Assembly (NCBI GenBank): GCA_937973935.1
Contig: CALJJF010000128.1
Coordinates: 1 to 9,046 of the forward strand
Reading direction: 5' to 3'
DNA length: 9,046 bases
Origin: MKRK01 sp001896915
GTDB lineage: Bacteria; Bacillota; Clostridia; Oscillospirales; Acutalibacteraceae
Positions 1 to 6,805 of the stretch are shown here, piece after piece. Each line of letters opens with the position of its first letter. The stretch's first letter is position 1. Below the pieces are notes generated by a model. That model made no database searches and was not told where the DNA came from. It saw nothing but the letters and a program-made list of their open reading frames with translations. The translations under genes were made by a program, and so were the position numbers.

Positions 1-4
1 GTTT

Positions 5-11
5 CTTCCTT
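5..11 (-). promoter_or_regulatory. Possible ribosome binding site for a further operon gene
   Basis: Minus-strand AAGGAAG, 11 nt after the glmM stop codon, resembles a Shine-Dalgarno. No terminator stem is visible in the 22 bp after glmM. This hints that the operon continues leftward, but the start codon would lie outside the window. Confidence 0.25.
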
Positions 12-22
12 CTCTTTTATCC

Positions 23-1369
23 CTAAGTTAAGCTTTTGATGACATCGGCAATGGAATTTGCCAGGGCAGTGATCTGTTCTTCATCCTTGCCTTCCAGCAT
101 CACACGAATGAGTGGTTCTGTGCCTGAGGCACGCACCAGCACTCTGCCGTCTTCCCCTAGAATATCCGAAGCGTCACGGATTGCCGCTTTTACCGATTCG
201 TCGTTTTCATATTTTGCTTTGATTTCGTTGGTTGTTTTTATGTTAACCAAAACCTGCGGGAAGGAGTCCATAACCGAACCCAGTTCATTTAAGGTTTTGC
301 CTGTTCGCTTCATAATCGCCATCAGTTGGATGCCGGACAATTGTCCGTCACCGGTTGAGGCATGCTCCAGATAAATAATATGCCCCGATTGTTCGCCGCC
401 GATGATGTAACCGCTTTTGCGCATTTCTTCCAGTACATATCGGTCGCCGACTTTTGTGACCTCCACTTTAATTCCGTTTGCTTTTGCAAAATGGAAAAAG
501 CCGAGGTTGGACATCACTGTCATCACCGCCGTGTTTTCGGCGAGAACGCCCCTGTCCTTCATATCCTTTGCTGCGATGGCAATCATTTTATCACCGTCAA
601 TCAGATTGCCCTCGCTGTCTACTGCAAGACAACGGTCAGCGTCACCGTCAAAAGCAAGACCGAGATCCATTTTACTGCGCATGACAAATTCAATGAGATT
701 GCCCATATGGGTGGAACCGCAGTTTTCGTTGATGTTTATGCCGTTTGGTTTGTTGCTGATTAAGTAACAATCGGCACCCAGTGCCTTAAACAGCTTTTCC
801 GCTGTTACGGCTGAGGAACCGTTGGCGCAGTCCAGAGCGACCTTCAGACCACTTAAGGATACATCAACCGTACTTTTTAAGTGTTCAATATAAATATCCG
901 ATGCGTCCGGCTCATAAACCACTCTGCCAATATCGCCGCCGGTGGGGCTTGGGATTTCTCTTGTGCGGTCGAGCACGATCCCTTCGATTTCTTCCTCCAG
1001 CGTGTCCGGCAGCTTATAGCCGTTTCCGTCAAAAAGCTTGATGCCGTTGTATTCACAGGGGTTATGGGAGGCGGAAATCATGATTCCTGCGTCTGCACCG
1101 TAATGACGGATAAGATAGGCGGTTGCCGGTGTCGGCACAACGCCGACCAGAATTACGTCCGCACCGACGGACAATAAGCCCGCTACCAATGCGTTTTCCA
1201 ACATATCAGAAGATATTCTTGTATCCTTGCCGATGAGTACTTTTGGTTTTTCTGTACAATGAGATGCCAGAACCATTGCCGCCGCGCGGCCGATGTTCAT
1301 GGATGTCTCACAGGATAGTCCTTCGTTTGCAATTCCTCTTGCTCCGTCTGTTCCAAAAAGTCTGCCCAT
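23..1369 (-). CDS. glmM: Phosphoglucosamine mutase GlmM
   Basis: This cytoplasmic enzyme converts glucosamine-6-phosphate to glucosamine-1-phosphate, the step before UDP-GlcNAc in peptidoglycan precursor synthesis. The 448-residue product has the usual family length and the full alpha-D-phosphohexomutase layout. It opens MGRLFGTDGARG. The phosphoserine loop ISASHNP is at 98-104, with S101 the expected phosphorylated serine. The Mg-binding loop DGDADR is at 241-246, the sugar-binding GGEQSGH at 324-330, and the phosphate-binding RASGTEPLIRVM at 413-424. An in-frame GTG at 1453 would add 28 residues, but these overlap the end of ruvB and match nothing in the family, so I chose the ATG at 1369. 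That start lies 2 nt after the ruvB stop. The nearest Shine-Dalgarno (AGAAGGG, 1384-1390) is 14 nt away, so translation probably depends on coupling to ruvB. It is the last operon gene visible before the window edge. Confidence 0.97.
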   Translation of the reverse strand: MGRLFGTDGARGIANEGLSCETSMNIGRAAAMVLASHCTEKPKVLIGKDTRISSDMLENALVAGLLSVGADVILVGVVPTPATAYLIRHYGADAGIMISASHNPCEYNGIKLFDGNGYKLPDTLEEEIEGIVLDRTREIPSPTGGDIGRVVYEPDASDIYIEHLKSTVDVSLSGLKVALDCANGSSAVTAEKLFKALGADCYLISNKPNGININENCGSTHMGNLIEFVMRSKMDLGLAFDGDADRCLAVDSEGNLIDGDKMIAIAAKDMKDRGVLAENTAVMTVMSNLGFFHFAKANGIKVEVTKVGDRYVLEEMRKSGYIIGGEQSGHIIYLEHASTGDGQLSGIQLMAIMKRTGKTLNELGSVMDSFPQVLVNIKTTNEIKAKYENDESVKAAIRDASDILGEDGRVLVRASGTEPLIRVMLEGKDEEQITALANSIADVIKSLT

Positions 1370-1371
1370 TT

Positions 1372-2415
1372 TTATATAACAATCCCTTCTATCGTTGTTT
1401 GCTGCCCCTCTTGCACAATGCCCAGATGGCGGTATGCGGACGGCGTAACGCACCTACCCCTGCCGGTGCGCTGTAAAAACCCGATTTGCATCAGATATGG
1501 TTCATATACATCCTCAATCGTAATAGCGTCTTCATTGACCGCCGCCGATAAGGTATCGAGACCAACGGGACCACCGTTGTAATTCTTTATGATTGTATGC
1601 AGCATCCGTCGGTCGAAGTCATCCAGACCGAGACCGTCAATTTCAAAACGGTCCAGAGCGGATTTTGCAACTGTTTGTGTTATGATTCCGTCATGCCGGA
1701 CCTGTGCCACATCACGAACGCGCTTTAAAAGCCGGTTGGCGATACGGGGCGTGCCCCGGGAACGGCCGGCAATTTCCAATGCCCCTTCCGGTTCGATGGG
1801 GATTTCGAGAATACCGGCGGAACGGATTACGATTTGTGCCAGCTCTTCTTTGGTGTATAGCTCCAGCCGGAACAGCACACCAAAACGGTCCCGCAGCGGC
1901 GCAGTAAGCTGACCGGAACGGGTGGTGGCGCCGATCAGAGTGAATTTTGGCAGCTCCAGACGAATGGAGCGGGCCGAGGGACCCTTGCCGATCATAATAT
2001 CCAGAGCGTAATCCTCCATAGCGGGATACAGAACCTCTTCCACCTGCCGTGACAAACGGTGGATTTCGTCAATAAACAACACGTCGCCCGGACTGAGATT
2101 GGTCAGAAGGGCGGCAAGATCCCCCTGCTTTTCGATGGCAGGACCGGAGGTGATCCGCATGTTTACTCCCATTTCCCCTGCGATGATGCCCGAAAGAGTG
2201 GTTTTGCCCAAGCCCGGCGGACCATACAGCAAAACATGGTCAAGAGATTCTTTTCTTAGTTTTGCGGCTTCCATATAAATCGACAGGTTTTCTTTTACTT
2301 TTTCCTGTCCGATATATTCGGATAATGTTTTGGGGCGGAGCGATACTTCGATATCACTGTCGTCAAAGGTGTATTCTGTTGTTGTCAAACGGCTTTCAAA
2401 ATCCATTTCTTCCAT
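1372..2415 (-). CDS. ruvB: Holliday junction branch migration ATPase RuvB
   Basis: RuvB is the hexameric AAA+ motor that, loaded by RuvA, pumps DNA through Holliday junctions during recombinational repair. The 347-residue protein is full length. The N-terminal family signature RPKTLSEYIGQ is at 27-37, Walker A GPPGLGKT at 65-72, Walker B FIDEIHRL at 114-121, and the sensor-1 region GATTRSG at 162-168. The arginine-finger segment LRDRFG is at 174-179 and sensor 2 GTPRIANR at 221-228. A winged-helix DNA-binding C-terminus follows from about 260 and includes GGPVGLDTLS and IGFLQRTGRGR. The ATG directly follows the ruvA stop (TAAATG) and has an AGGTG Shine-Dalgarno at 2422-2426 with 6-nt spacing. 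A second ATG three codons in is possible but less well placed. All catalytic motifs look intact. Confidence 0.99.
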   Translation of the reverse strand: MEEMDFESRLTTTEYTFDDSDIEVSLRPKTLSEYIGQEKVKENLSIYMEAAKLRKESLDHVLLYGPPGLGKTTLSGIIAGEMGVNMRITSGPAIEKQGDLAALLTNLSPGDVLFIDEIHRLSRQVEEVLYPAMEDYALDIMIGKGPSARSIRLELPKFTLIGATTRSGQLTAPLRDRFGVLFRLELYTKEELAQIVIRSAGILEIPIEPEGALEIAGRSRGTPRIANRLLKRVRDVAQVRHDGIITQTVAKSALDRFEIDGLGLDDFDRRMLHTIIKNYNGGPVGLDTLSAAVNEDAITIEDVYEPYLMQIGFLQRTGRGRCVTPSAYRHLGIVQEGQQTTIEGIVI

Positions 2416-3021
2416 TTATCGCACCTGCCTTGAAAGCGCTTTCAGCGCTTCTTTGATTAAAATCTCTACCGGCAGGCTGCTGTCCAGCCTGCCGATGGCA
2501 AGAGACGCTTCGGATTGGGTATAGCCCAAGGCGACCAGAGCACCGACGGCTTCGGAGGCACCGGCAGACGCAGAAACCACACCCGCTTTTTCGATGTCTT
2601 CATTTACGGTCAAAGCACCACTGTTGTATTTGTCTTTTAGCTCCAGTGTGATCCGCTGGGCAAGCTTTGCTCCCACACCGCTTGCTGCAGTCAGCGATTT
2701 TGCGTCTCCTGTTGCAATGAGCAAAGCGAGCTTATCCGAAGTGAAGGCGGATAATATGGATAAGCCTACTTTGGGTCCCACACCGTTGACAGAGGTGATA
2801 AGCTTGAAAGCTTCCAGCTCCTGCATGGAATAAAAACCGTAAAGGTCCAGTGCATCTTCCTTTACGTTCAGGTGGGTATATAACATCACAGTGTTACCGA
2901 CAGAGGGCAGCTGCCTGACCGTGTTCAATGTGACAAAGCATTTAAAACCTACACCACCGCAGTCCACAACGGCTGTCTGAGGGTCCTGATAGGTCAGCTT
3001 GCCCGTCAATGAATAAAACAT
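2416..3021 (-). CDS. ruvA: Holliday junction DNA-binding protein RuvA
   Basis: RuvA tetramers hold the Holliday junction in a square-planar form and recruit RuvB. The 201-residue product has the three expected domains. An N-terminal OB-fold begins MFYSLTGKL. It carries the acidic pin E55-D56 within LNVKEDALDLYGF. Tandem helix-hairpin-helix motifs lie around 73-91 (ITSVNGVGPKVGLSIL) and 109-130 (SLTAASGVGAKLAQRITLEL). A variable linker (about 133-153) leads to a small C-terminal RuvB-binding domain at about 155-201 (SEAVGALVALGYTQSEASLAI). The ATG abuts the ruvC stop (TAAATG), with AAAGGG at 3031-3036 nine nucleotides upstream. The order ruvC-ruvA-ruvB and the zero spacing suggest co-translation of complex partners. 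Confidence 0.98.
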   Translation of the reverse strand: MFYSLTGKLTYQDPQTAVVDCGGVGFKCFVTLNTVRQLPSVGNTVMLYTHLNVKEDALDLYGFYSMQELEAFKLITSVNGVGPKVGLSILSAFTSDKLALLIATGDAKSLTAASGVGAKLAQRITLELKDKYNSGALTVNEDIEKAGVVSASAGASEAVGALVALGYTQSEASLAIGRLDSSLPVEILIKEALKALSRQVR

Positions 3022-3522
3022 TTATCTCAGCCCTTTCATGTTTGCCATCAGCGATCCGCCCGTATGGGCATGACAGATAGCCACCGCCAATGCGTCTGCC
3101 GCATCGTCCGGTTTCGGGATATGGTCTAAATGGAGAAGCAGCTTTGTCATTTCCATGACCTGTGATTTTTCGGCCTTGCCGTATCCGGTGACTGCTTGTT
3201 TTACCTGTAAGGGTGTATATTCCCCAATAGCGACGTTGTGTTTTTTGGCAGCCAGCAGCACACAGCCCCTGGCTTGTGCCACACCGATTGCCGTGGTGGA
3301 ATTGGTGCCGTAAAAAAGCTGTTCCACCGCCATGGACGCTGGTTTCCATTTGTCCAGTAAAAAAGACACTCCGTCGTAAACCTGTCCCAACCGGGAGGTG
3401 AATTCTTCGTCCTTATTCGTGGTGATGGCGCCAAAATCAAGTACGGTGAATTTGTTTCCCATGTATTTGACCACGCCAAAGCCCACAATTGCATATCCCG
3501 GGTCAAGCCCCAAAATAATCAT
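3022..3522 (-). CDS. ruvC: Holliday junction resolvase RuvC
   Basis: RuvC is the dimeric, metal-dependent endonuclease that makes symmetric cuts in Holliday junctions processed by RuvAB. The 166-residue protein has the RNase H-like fold signature. The catalytic acidic set is visible as D7 (MIILGLDPG), E67 (MAVEQLFYGTN), D140 and D143 (PDDAADALAVAI). QARGCVLLAA (83-92) and the basic PLQVKQAVTGYGKAEKSQV region (104-122) match conserved family segments. The ATG at 3522 has GGAG at 3531-3534 with 8-nt spacing and follows a strong promoter by about 30 nt. It is the first gene of the ruvCAB-glmM operon. Family length and active site are complete, so it should be functional. Confidence 0.98.
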   Translation of the reverse strand: MIILGLDPGYAIVGFGVVKYMGNKFTVLDFGAITTNKDEEFTSRLGQVYDGVSFLLDKWKPASMAVEQLFYGTNSTTAIGVAQARGCVLLAAKKHNVAIGEYTPLQVKQAVTGYGKAEKSQVMEMTKLLLHLDHIPKPDDAADALAVAICHAHTGGSLMANMKGLR

Positions 3523-3557
3523 CTTTACTGCTCCAATTACGATTAATCATTCGTTAG

Positions 3558-3586
3558 ATTATACCACAAATGATTACATTCTACAA
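3558..3586 (-). promoter_or_regulatory. Promoter of the ruvC-ruvA-ruvB-glmM operon
   Basis: Read on the minus strand there is a -35 TTGTAG at 3581-3586, a 17-bp spacer, and a perfect -10 TATAAT at 3558-3563 preceded by TGG, an extended -10 (TGn). The predicted start near 3551 gives a leader of about 29 nt before the ruvC ATG. I see no second promoter inside the operon, although promoters within coding sequence cannot be excluded by eye. No LexA/DinR-type box (GAAC-N4-GTTC) is visible near it, so SOS control is not supported here. Confidence 0.75.
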
Positions 3587-3587
3587 C

Positions 3588-3617
3588 AAAAAAGTTAAGC
3601 TCTGCCAATCACAGAGC
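3588..3617 (-). terminator. Rho-independent terminator after the YfhO-family gene
   Basis: On the minus strand a 6-bp stem GCTCTG/CAGAGC (3612-3617 with 3599-3604) encloses a 7-nt loop. Five nucleotides later comes a run of six T (3588-3593). It starts 15 bp after the stop codon of the YfhO-family gene and ends directly beside the -35 box of the ruvC promoter. It therefore appears to separate the two transcription units. The stem is short and the T-run is offset, so termination may be partial. Confidence 0.65.
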
Positions 3618-3631
3618 CTAATTGAAAAAAA

Positions 3632-6600
3632 TTATAAATCCGTATCCCCAACTGTAACGGCGGACCATTTTTGTGGTCTGCGGCTTCTGCGACTTAAATA
3701 TACAGCAGCAAGCAACAACGAAATTGCGGTTATAATGGTAATCGCCAACCCTTCCCGGAAGCCGGAGGTAATATAGGTCAGCTGGATTTTATGATTTCCC
3801 TTTTCCAGCAACAACCCTGATATCAAATGGTTGACTTTCAGAATTTCAACCCGTTTCCCGTCCACTTTTGCTGTCCAGCCCTTTTTGTAGGGTATACTAA
3901 GTGCCAATATCCCTTTTTCATCGTTTTTGATGGTGCAAGAAACATTGCCGCCGTTCACATAAAGATTCTGCGGTTGATATTTTTTGCGTGCCTTGACAAA
4001 ATCGGGCAGCTTTTCATATGGGTTGTAGTATACCTTTAAATTTTTGATGTCAGTCTTCAATAATGATTGGATACGGACAGTACCGTCGTGTAAATTGTCT
4101 TTTACAGTAAATTTCGGTTCCGGATAGGCATATGTCGACCCTTTCGGGAACACTCTTGTACGTGTGCCGTTGATGTATATATCATTATAACTTTTATTGT
4201 AATTTTCATTTTCATAAGAGATCAGATATTCCCCGTTTTCTTTATAATTCTTTATGGGAATTGTTACGACTGAGCCTTTATCCAAAACAAAGCTTCCTTT
4301 TTGATACTTCCCATTTTGAATTGCCATTTTACCCAAATCAAGCTCTGCCTGCACGGTAATCATTTCCGGTTCGGTTTGGGGTAAGCCGGTTTTTACACCA
4401 CTCACCACTGCTGTCTGAAGAACAACACCATCTTTTTCAGCGGCATTCATTTTGGTAAAGCGGTCAGAGTCCATAACACTGTCATACCAAAATCCAAAGC
4501 CGAGAAAATATTCATCGTTACTGCCATAGATACTGTATGGTCCAGTTTCTCTCTCTTTACTAAAACTACAATTGCTGAGATCCTTAGCCTGTGTGGTGAT
4601 ATTGTATTTTACGCCGAACAAGGTCTGTAGAACCAAACGGTTGTCCAGTCCGCTGTACCTGCTGGGAGACATAGCGATATCTGCAACAACGTATTCGCTT
4701 TTTAAGGTTTTATGTAAACCTTTATCAATGAGACTGTTATATACACCCGTTCCATAGCTGCCCAGATACATTTGATTGTTTTCCAATTTTTCAAAAATTT
4801 CAGTTCTGTAAAATTCATTGCTCTTGGGTGTCAGAGAATCAAACAGTTCCTTTGTTGCGGGTGTATCCTGATATACCGTTTCAACATTCTTCTTTTCCAT
4901 CAGCTTTCCCATTTCTGGGCTTTGAAGTTTGGCAGAATTGTTACTGACAATTGGAACAATGCATAGTAAAATCATGATGAATGTTGCCGCAGATTTTAAA
5001 AAGGATATCTTGATATACCGGATTCCGACCAATAAAATGATTATCCATATACTGTATATCAATATTTTTTTATCCACAGAATTCACATAAATGCCGGTGC
5101 GCTCAAACTTTGTCAGCATCAATGATAACACGATGCCCGTCAAAATCAGACCTTTTATCAAACCAATCGATCGATGTTTCCTGTTTTCGTCCAGCCAGTC
5201 CGCCAATGCATAAGCAACGGCAAACCCGACAAGGTATAGCCAGCGGATTGTCATGAACGAAAACCCGTTCATGACGGAGGATACCAGAGGAATGCAAAAA
5301 CAGATGATCCAAAAGAAAGCCAAAACAGATTTTTTTCTTGTTTCGGTGCTGCATTTTTTATAGTTCAACAACAAACCGATTAAAACAATAACAGGAAAGC
5401 CAAGCAAAGAAGAGGAAGAAAATAAATTTTCCGAAAGACTGAAATAAAACTGCCTCTCATAAAACAGAGGAAGGTCAACATCAATATTAAATCGATCTGC
5501 ATGAAAAAAGGAAATGATAACCGGTAAAAAAGCTACGGCCGACAGTAAAAGTGCTACAATGATAAATCCGGCGGTTTTTGCCAATTCTCTGCCGTAGGTC
5601 TTCAGCCTGTTTGACAGGTTACCCGTCCCGAACTCTGTGTGTACAAGCAAATATGTACCGAAAAACAACAAGTCCATATACGCAAAATAAAAATTATTTG
5701 CTAAGGTGATGGCAGTAAAAAGAATGAACAACCATGGTTTTTTGGTGATTTTGTAATATTGGTACCCCAGAATAAGCAAGGGTAAGTAAATCAGTGAATC
5801 CGCCATAAAATCGTCTAACAGCGAATAATTTGAAAACCAGACAACTCCACCGTACACAAGAGATCCTAACAACGATGCTGTAAAGCTCCTTTTTTCATAT
5901 CGCAGCAACCCATACATGCACAGCATACCGATGATTTGTTTAATCACCGCCAAACGTAACCGCCACAATAAAAGACCTGCCAATGACCAATCAAAGAAAC
6001 CAAACCGACGGCACAGCACAGAGAGATAAAAAAACGGATTTGTCGTATAATAATAGCCAAAGGTTCCGAATACATCACCGCCCAAGCCAAAGGACCACGA
6101 CCAGAAAGGCTGGTGGTTGATAATTGCTTTTTGTAAAAAGGGAAGATAGTATAAATATTGGGCATGATTGTCCCTTCCTACTGCACCATATAAAAATTTA
6201 CTGTGATAAAAAAAGTCTCTGATATGGTAGCTGACATAGGCAAATACAGCAATCGCAATGAGCCATTTTAAAGCATTTTCAAGGTATGATATTGTCTCGT
6301 GTTCCGCAGTCAATGCTTTTCTCGCTAAATAATAGGAGAAAGGAACGGACAATAAAAAACACAACACCAATGCCCATACATCCGGCATCAACAAACCGAG
6401 AAACGGGAGAAGAAACAGCAGTGAAATCAAATACGGCGCAAAAGACACTGCATATTGCAGAACATTCAATGGATTTGGTTTTTTTCGGAAGGTAATAATG
6501 CTGTGGACGATGAAAGACAAGACAAAACAGATTGCAGCAGCAAAAGCAGAGCTTCTGAGAAAGCTCTGCCTGCAATATAGAAACAATCCGCTGAGAGGCA

Positions 6601-6679
6601 GAAAAAGAAAAATACAAAACATCGTTAGAATAAAATATTTGATTAAATCCCGATAGGTTTCTCTCAGAACGCGCATCAT
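3632..6679 (-). CDS. YfhO-family multi-pass membrane protein (GT-C-like)
   Basis: This 1015-residue polytopic membrane protein belongs by sequence pattern to the YfhO family, whose studied members are linked to glycosylation of cell-surface polymers using lipid-linked sugars. The first ~580 residues are a dense series of hydrophobic helices (for example 12-35, 43-64, 77-97, 101-118, 136-152, 369-393, 453-470, 540-555, 560-578). After the early helices comes the family's conserved extracytoplasmic loop, GRDNHAQYLYYLPF (168-181) and WSFGLGGDVFGTFGYYYTTNPF (195-216), with D170 and D202 the obvious candidate functional acids. Residues ~580-970 are a large, mostly beta-rich soluble domain. The C-terminus carries the typical PYKKGWTAKVDGKRV (930-944) and a last helix at ~976-995 before a basic tail. 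The first of two tandem ATGs is preferred: AGGAG (6690-6694) lies 10 nt upstream. It is monocistronic and more A+T rich than ruvCAB. The substrate is unknown. Confidence 0.9.
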   Translation of the reverse strand: MMRVLRETYRDLIKYFILTMFCIFLFLPLSGLFLYCRQSFLRSSAFAAAICFVLSFIVHSIITFRKKPNPLNVLQYAVSFAPYLISLLFLLPFLGLLMPDVWALVLCFLLSVPFSYYLARKALTAEHETISYLENALKWLIAIAVFAYVSYHIRDFFYHSKFLYGAVGRDNHAQYLYYLPFLQKAIINHQPFWSWSFGLGGDVFGTFGYYYTTNPFFYLSVLCRRFGFFDWSLAGLLLWRLRLAVIKQIIGMLCMYGLLRYEKRSFTASLLGSLVYGGVVWFSNYSLLDDFMADSLIYLPLLILGYQYYKITKKPWLFILFTAITLANNFYFAYMDLLFFGTYLLVHTEFGTGNLSNRLKTYGRELAKTAGFIIVALLLSAVAFLPVIISFFHADRFNIDVDLPLFYERQFYFSLSENLFSSSSLLGFPVIVLIGLLLNYKKCSTETRKKSVLAFFWIICFCIPLVSSVMNGFSFMTIRWLYLVGFAVAYALADWLDENRKHRSIGLIKGLILTGIVLSLMLTKFERTGIYVNSVDKKILIYSIWIIILLVGIRYIKISFLKSAATFIMILLCIVPIVSNNSAKLQSPEMGKLMEKKNVETVYQDTPATKELFDSLTPKSNEFYRTEIFEKLENNQMYLGSYGTGVYNSLIDKGLHKTLKSEYVVADIAMSPSRYSGLDNRLVLQTLFGVKYNITTQAKDLSNCSFSKERETGPYSIYGSNDEYFLGFGFWYDSVMDSDRFTKMNAAEKDGVVLQTAVVSGVKTGLPQTEPEMITVQAELDLGKMAIQNGKYQKGSFVLDKGSVVTIPIKNYKENGEYLISYENENYNKSYNDIYINGTRTRVFPKGSTYAYPEPKFTVKDNLHDGTVRIQSLLKTDIKNLKVYYNPYEKLPDFVKARKKYQPQNLYVNGGNVSCTIKNDEKGILALSIPYKKGWTAKVDGKRVEILKVNHLISGLLLEKGNHKIQLTYITSGFREGLAITIITAISLLLAAVYLSRRSRRPQKWSAVTVGDTDL

Positions 6680-6689
6680 GGTTATATTA

Positions 6690-6694
6690 CTCCT
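6690..6694 (-). promoter_or_regulatory. Ribosome binding site deciding the YfhO start
   Basis: AGGAG on the minus strand lies 10 nt from the first ATG (6677-6679) and 13 nt from the second, adjacent ATG (6674-6676). This spacing favours the first, giving the 1015-residue product. Confidence 0.7.
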
Positions 6695-6702
6695 GTTGAC
6701 AA

Positions 6703-6743
6703 AAAATGTGATATCATATTTTCACAGTATAATAAAATATGAT
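6703..6743. repeat. Three AAAATRTGAT half-sites at the YfhO promoter (candidate operator)
   Basis: Three copies of one 10-mer occur in 41 bp: AAAATGTGAT (plus strand, 6703-6712), AAAATATGAT (minus strand, 6713-6722) and AAAATATGAT (plus strand, 6734-6743). The first two abut to form a 20-bp palindrome with one mismatched pair. The second and third form a perfect 10-bp inverted repeat whose 11-bp spacer (6723-6733) contains the -10 box. The predicted transcription start (about 6719) lies inside the second copy. This is the geometry expected of a repressor operator. A match to a known regulator was not recognised, and low-complexity A+T sequence raises the chance of coincidence. Confidence 0.5.
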
Positions 6744-6754
6744 GCACTTGTCAA
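6726..6754 (-). promoter_or_regulatory. Promoter of the YfhO-family gene
   Basis: On the minus strand there is a perfect -35 TTGACA (6749-6754), a 17-bp spacer and a -10 TATACT (6726-6731, five of six consensus bases). The predicted start near 6719 gives a leader of about 40 nt containing the AGGAG ribosome binding site. The near-consensus boxes suggest a strong vegetative-sigma promoter that could be held in check by a repressor at the overlapping half-sites. Confidence 0.8.
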
Positions 6755-6788
6755 TAAAAGTTACCGAATGATTACAATGTCTTTGGAA

Positions 6789-6805
6789 TGAAACCCCGTG
6801 TTTCA
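6789..6805. other. Short hairpin at the end of the lipoprotein gene
   Basis: The inverted repeat TGAAAC/GTTTCA (6789-6794 and 6800-6805) with a 5-nt loop overlaps the stop codon of the lipoprotein gene. There is no following T-run on the minus strand, so it is at best a weak or Rho-assisted 3' end. The lipoprotein transcript may therefore read through into the YfhO promoter region. Confidence 0.3.

Noticed and set aside
362..763. Plus-strand open frames antisense to glmM (also around 417-767 and 881-1177).
   Set aside because: They are antisense to a complete, motif-verified gene, with no ribosome binding site or protein-like features worth supporting.
1370..1453. N-terminal extension of glmM from an upstream GTG (476-residue version).
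   Set aside because: The extra 28 residues overlap the ruvB 3' end in another frame and have no family similarity. The conserved GlmM N-terminus MGRLFGTDG begins exactly at the ATG at 1369.
2942..3349. Minus-strand 135-residue open frame spanning the ruvA/ruvC junction.
   Set aside because: It lies in a different frame entirely over two confident genes, has no recognisable domain, and is a shadow of their codon bias.
3523..3587. LexA/DinR SOS box in front of ruvC.
   Set aside because: No GAAC-N4-GTTC-like sequence is present in the promoter or leader.
6279..6617. Minus-strand 112-residue cysteine- and phenylalanine-rich open frame within the YfhO-family gene.
   Set aside because: It is an alternate-frame reading of the hydrophobic N-terminal helices of YfhO, whose own frame shows clear family motifs.
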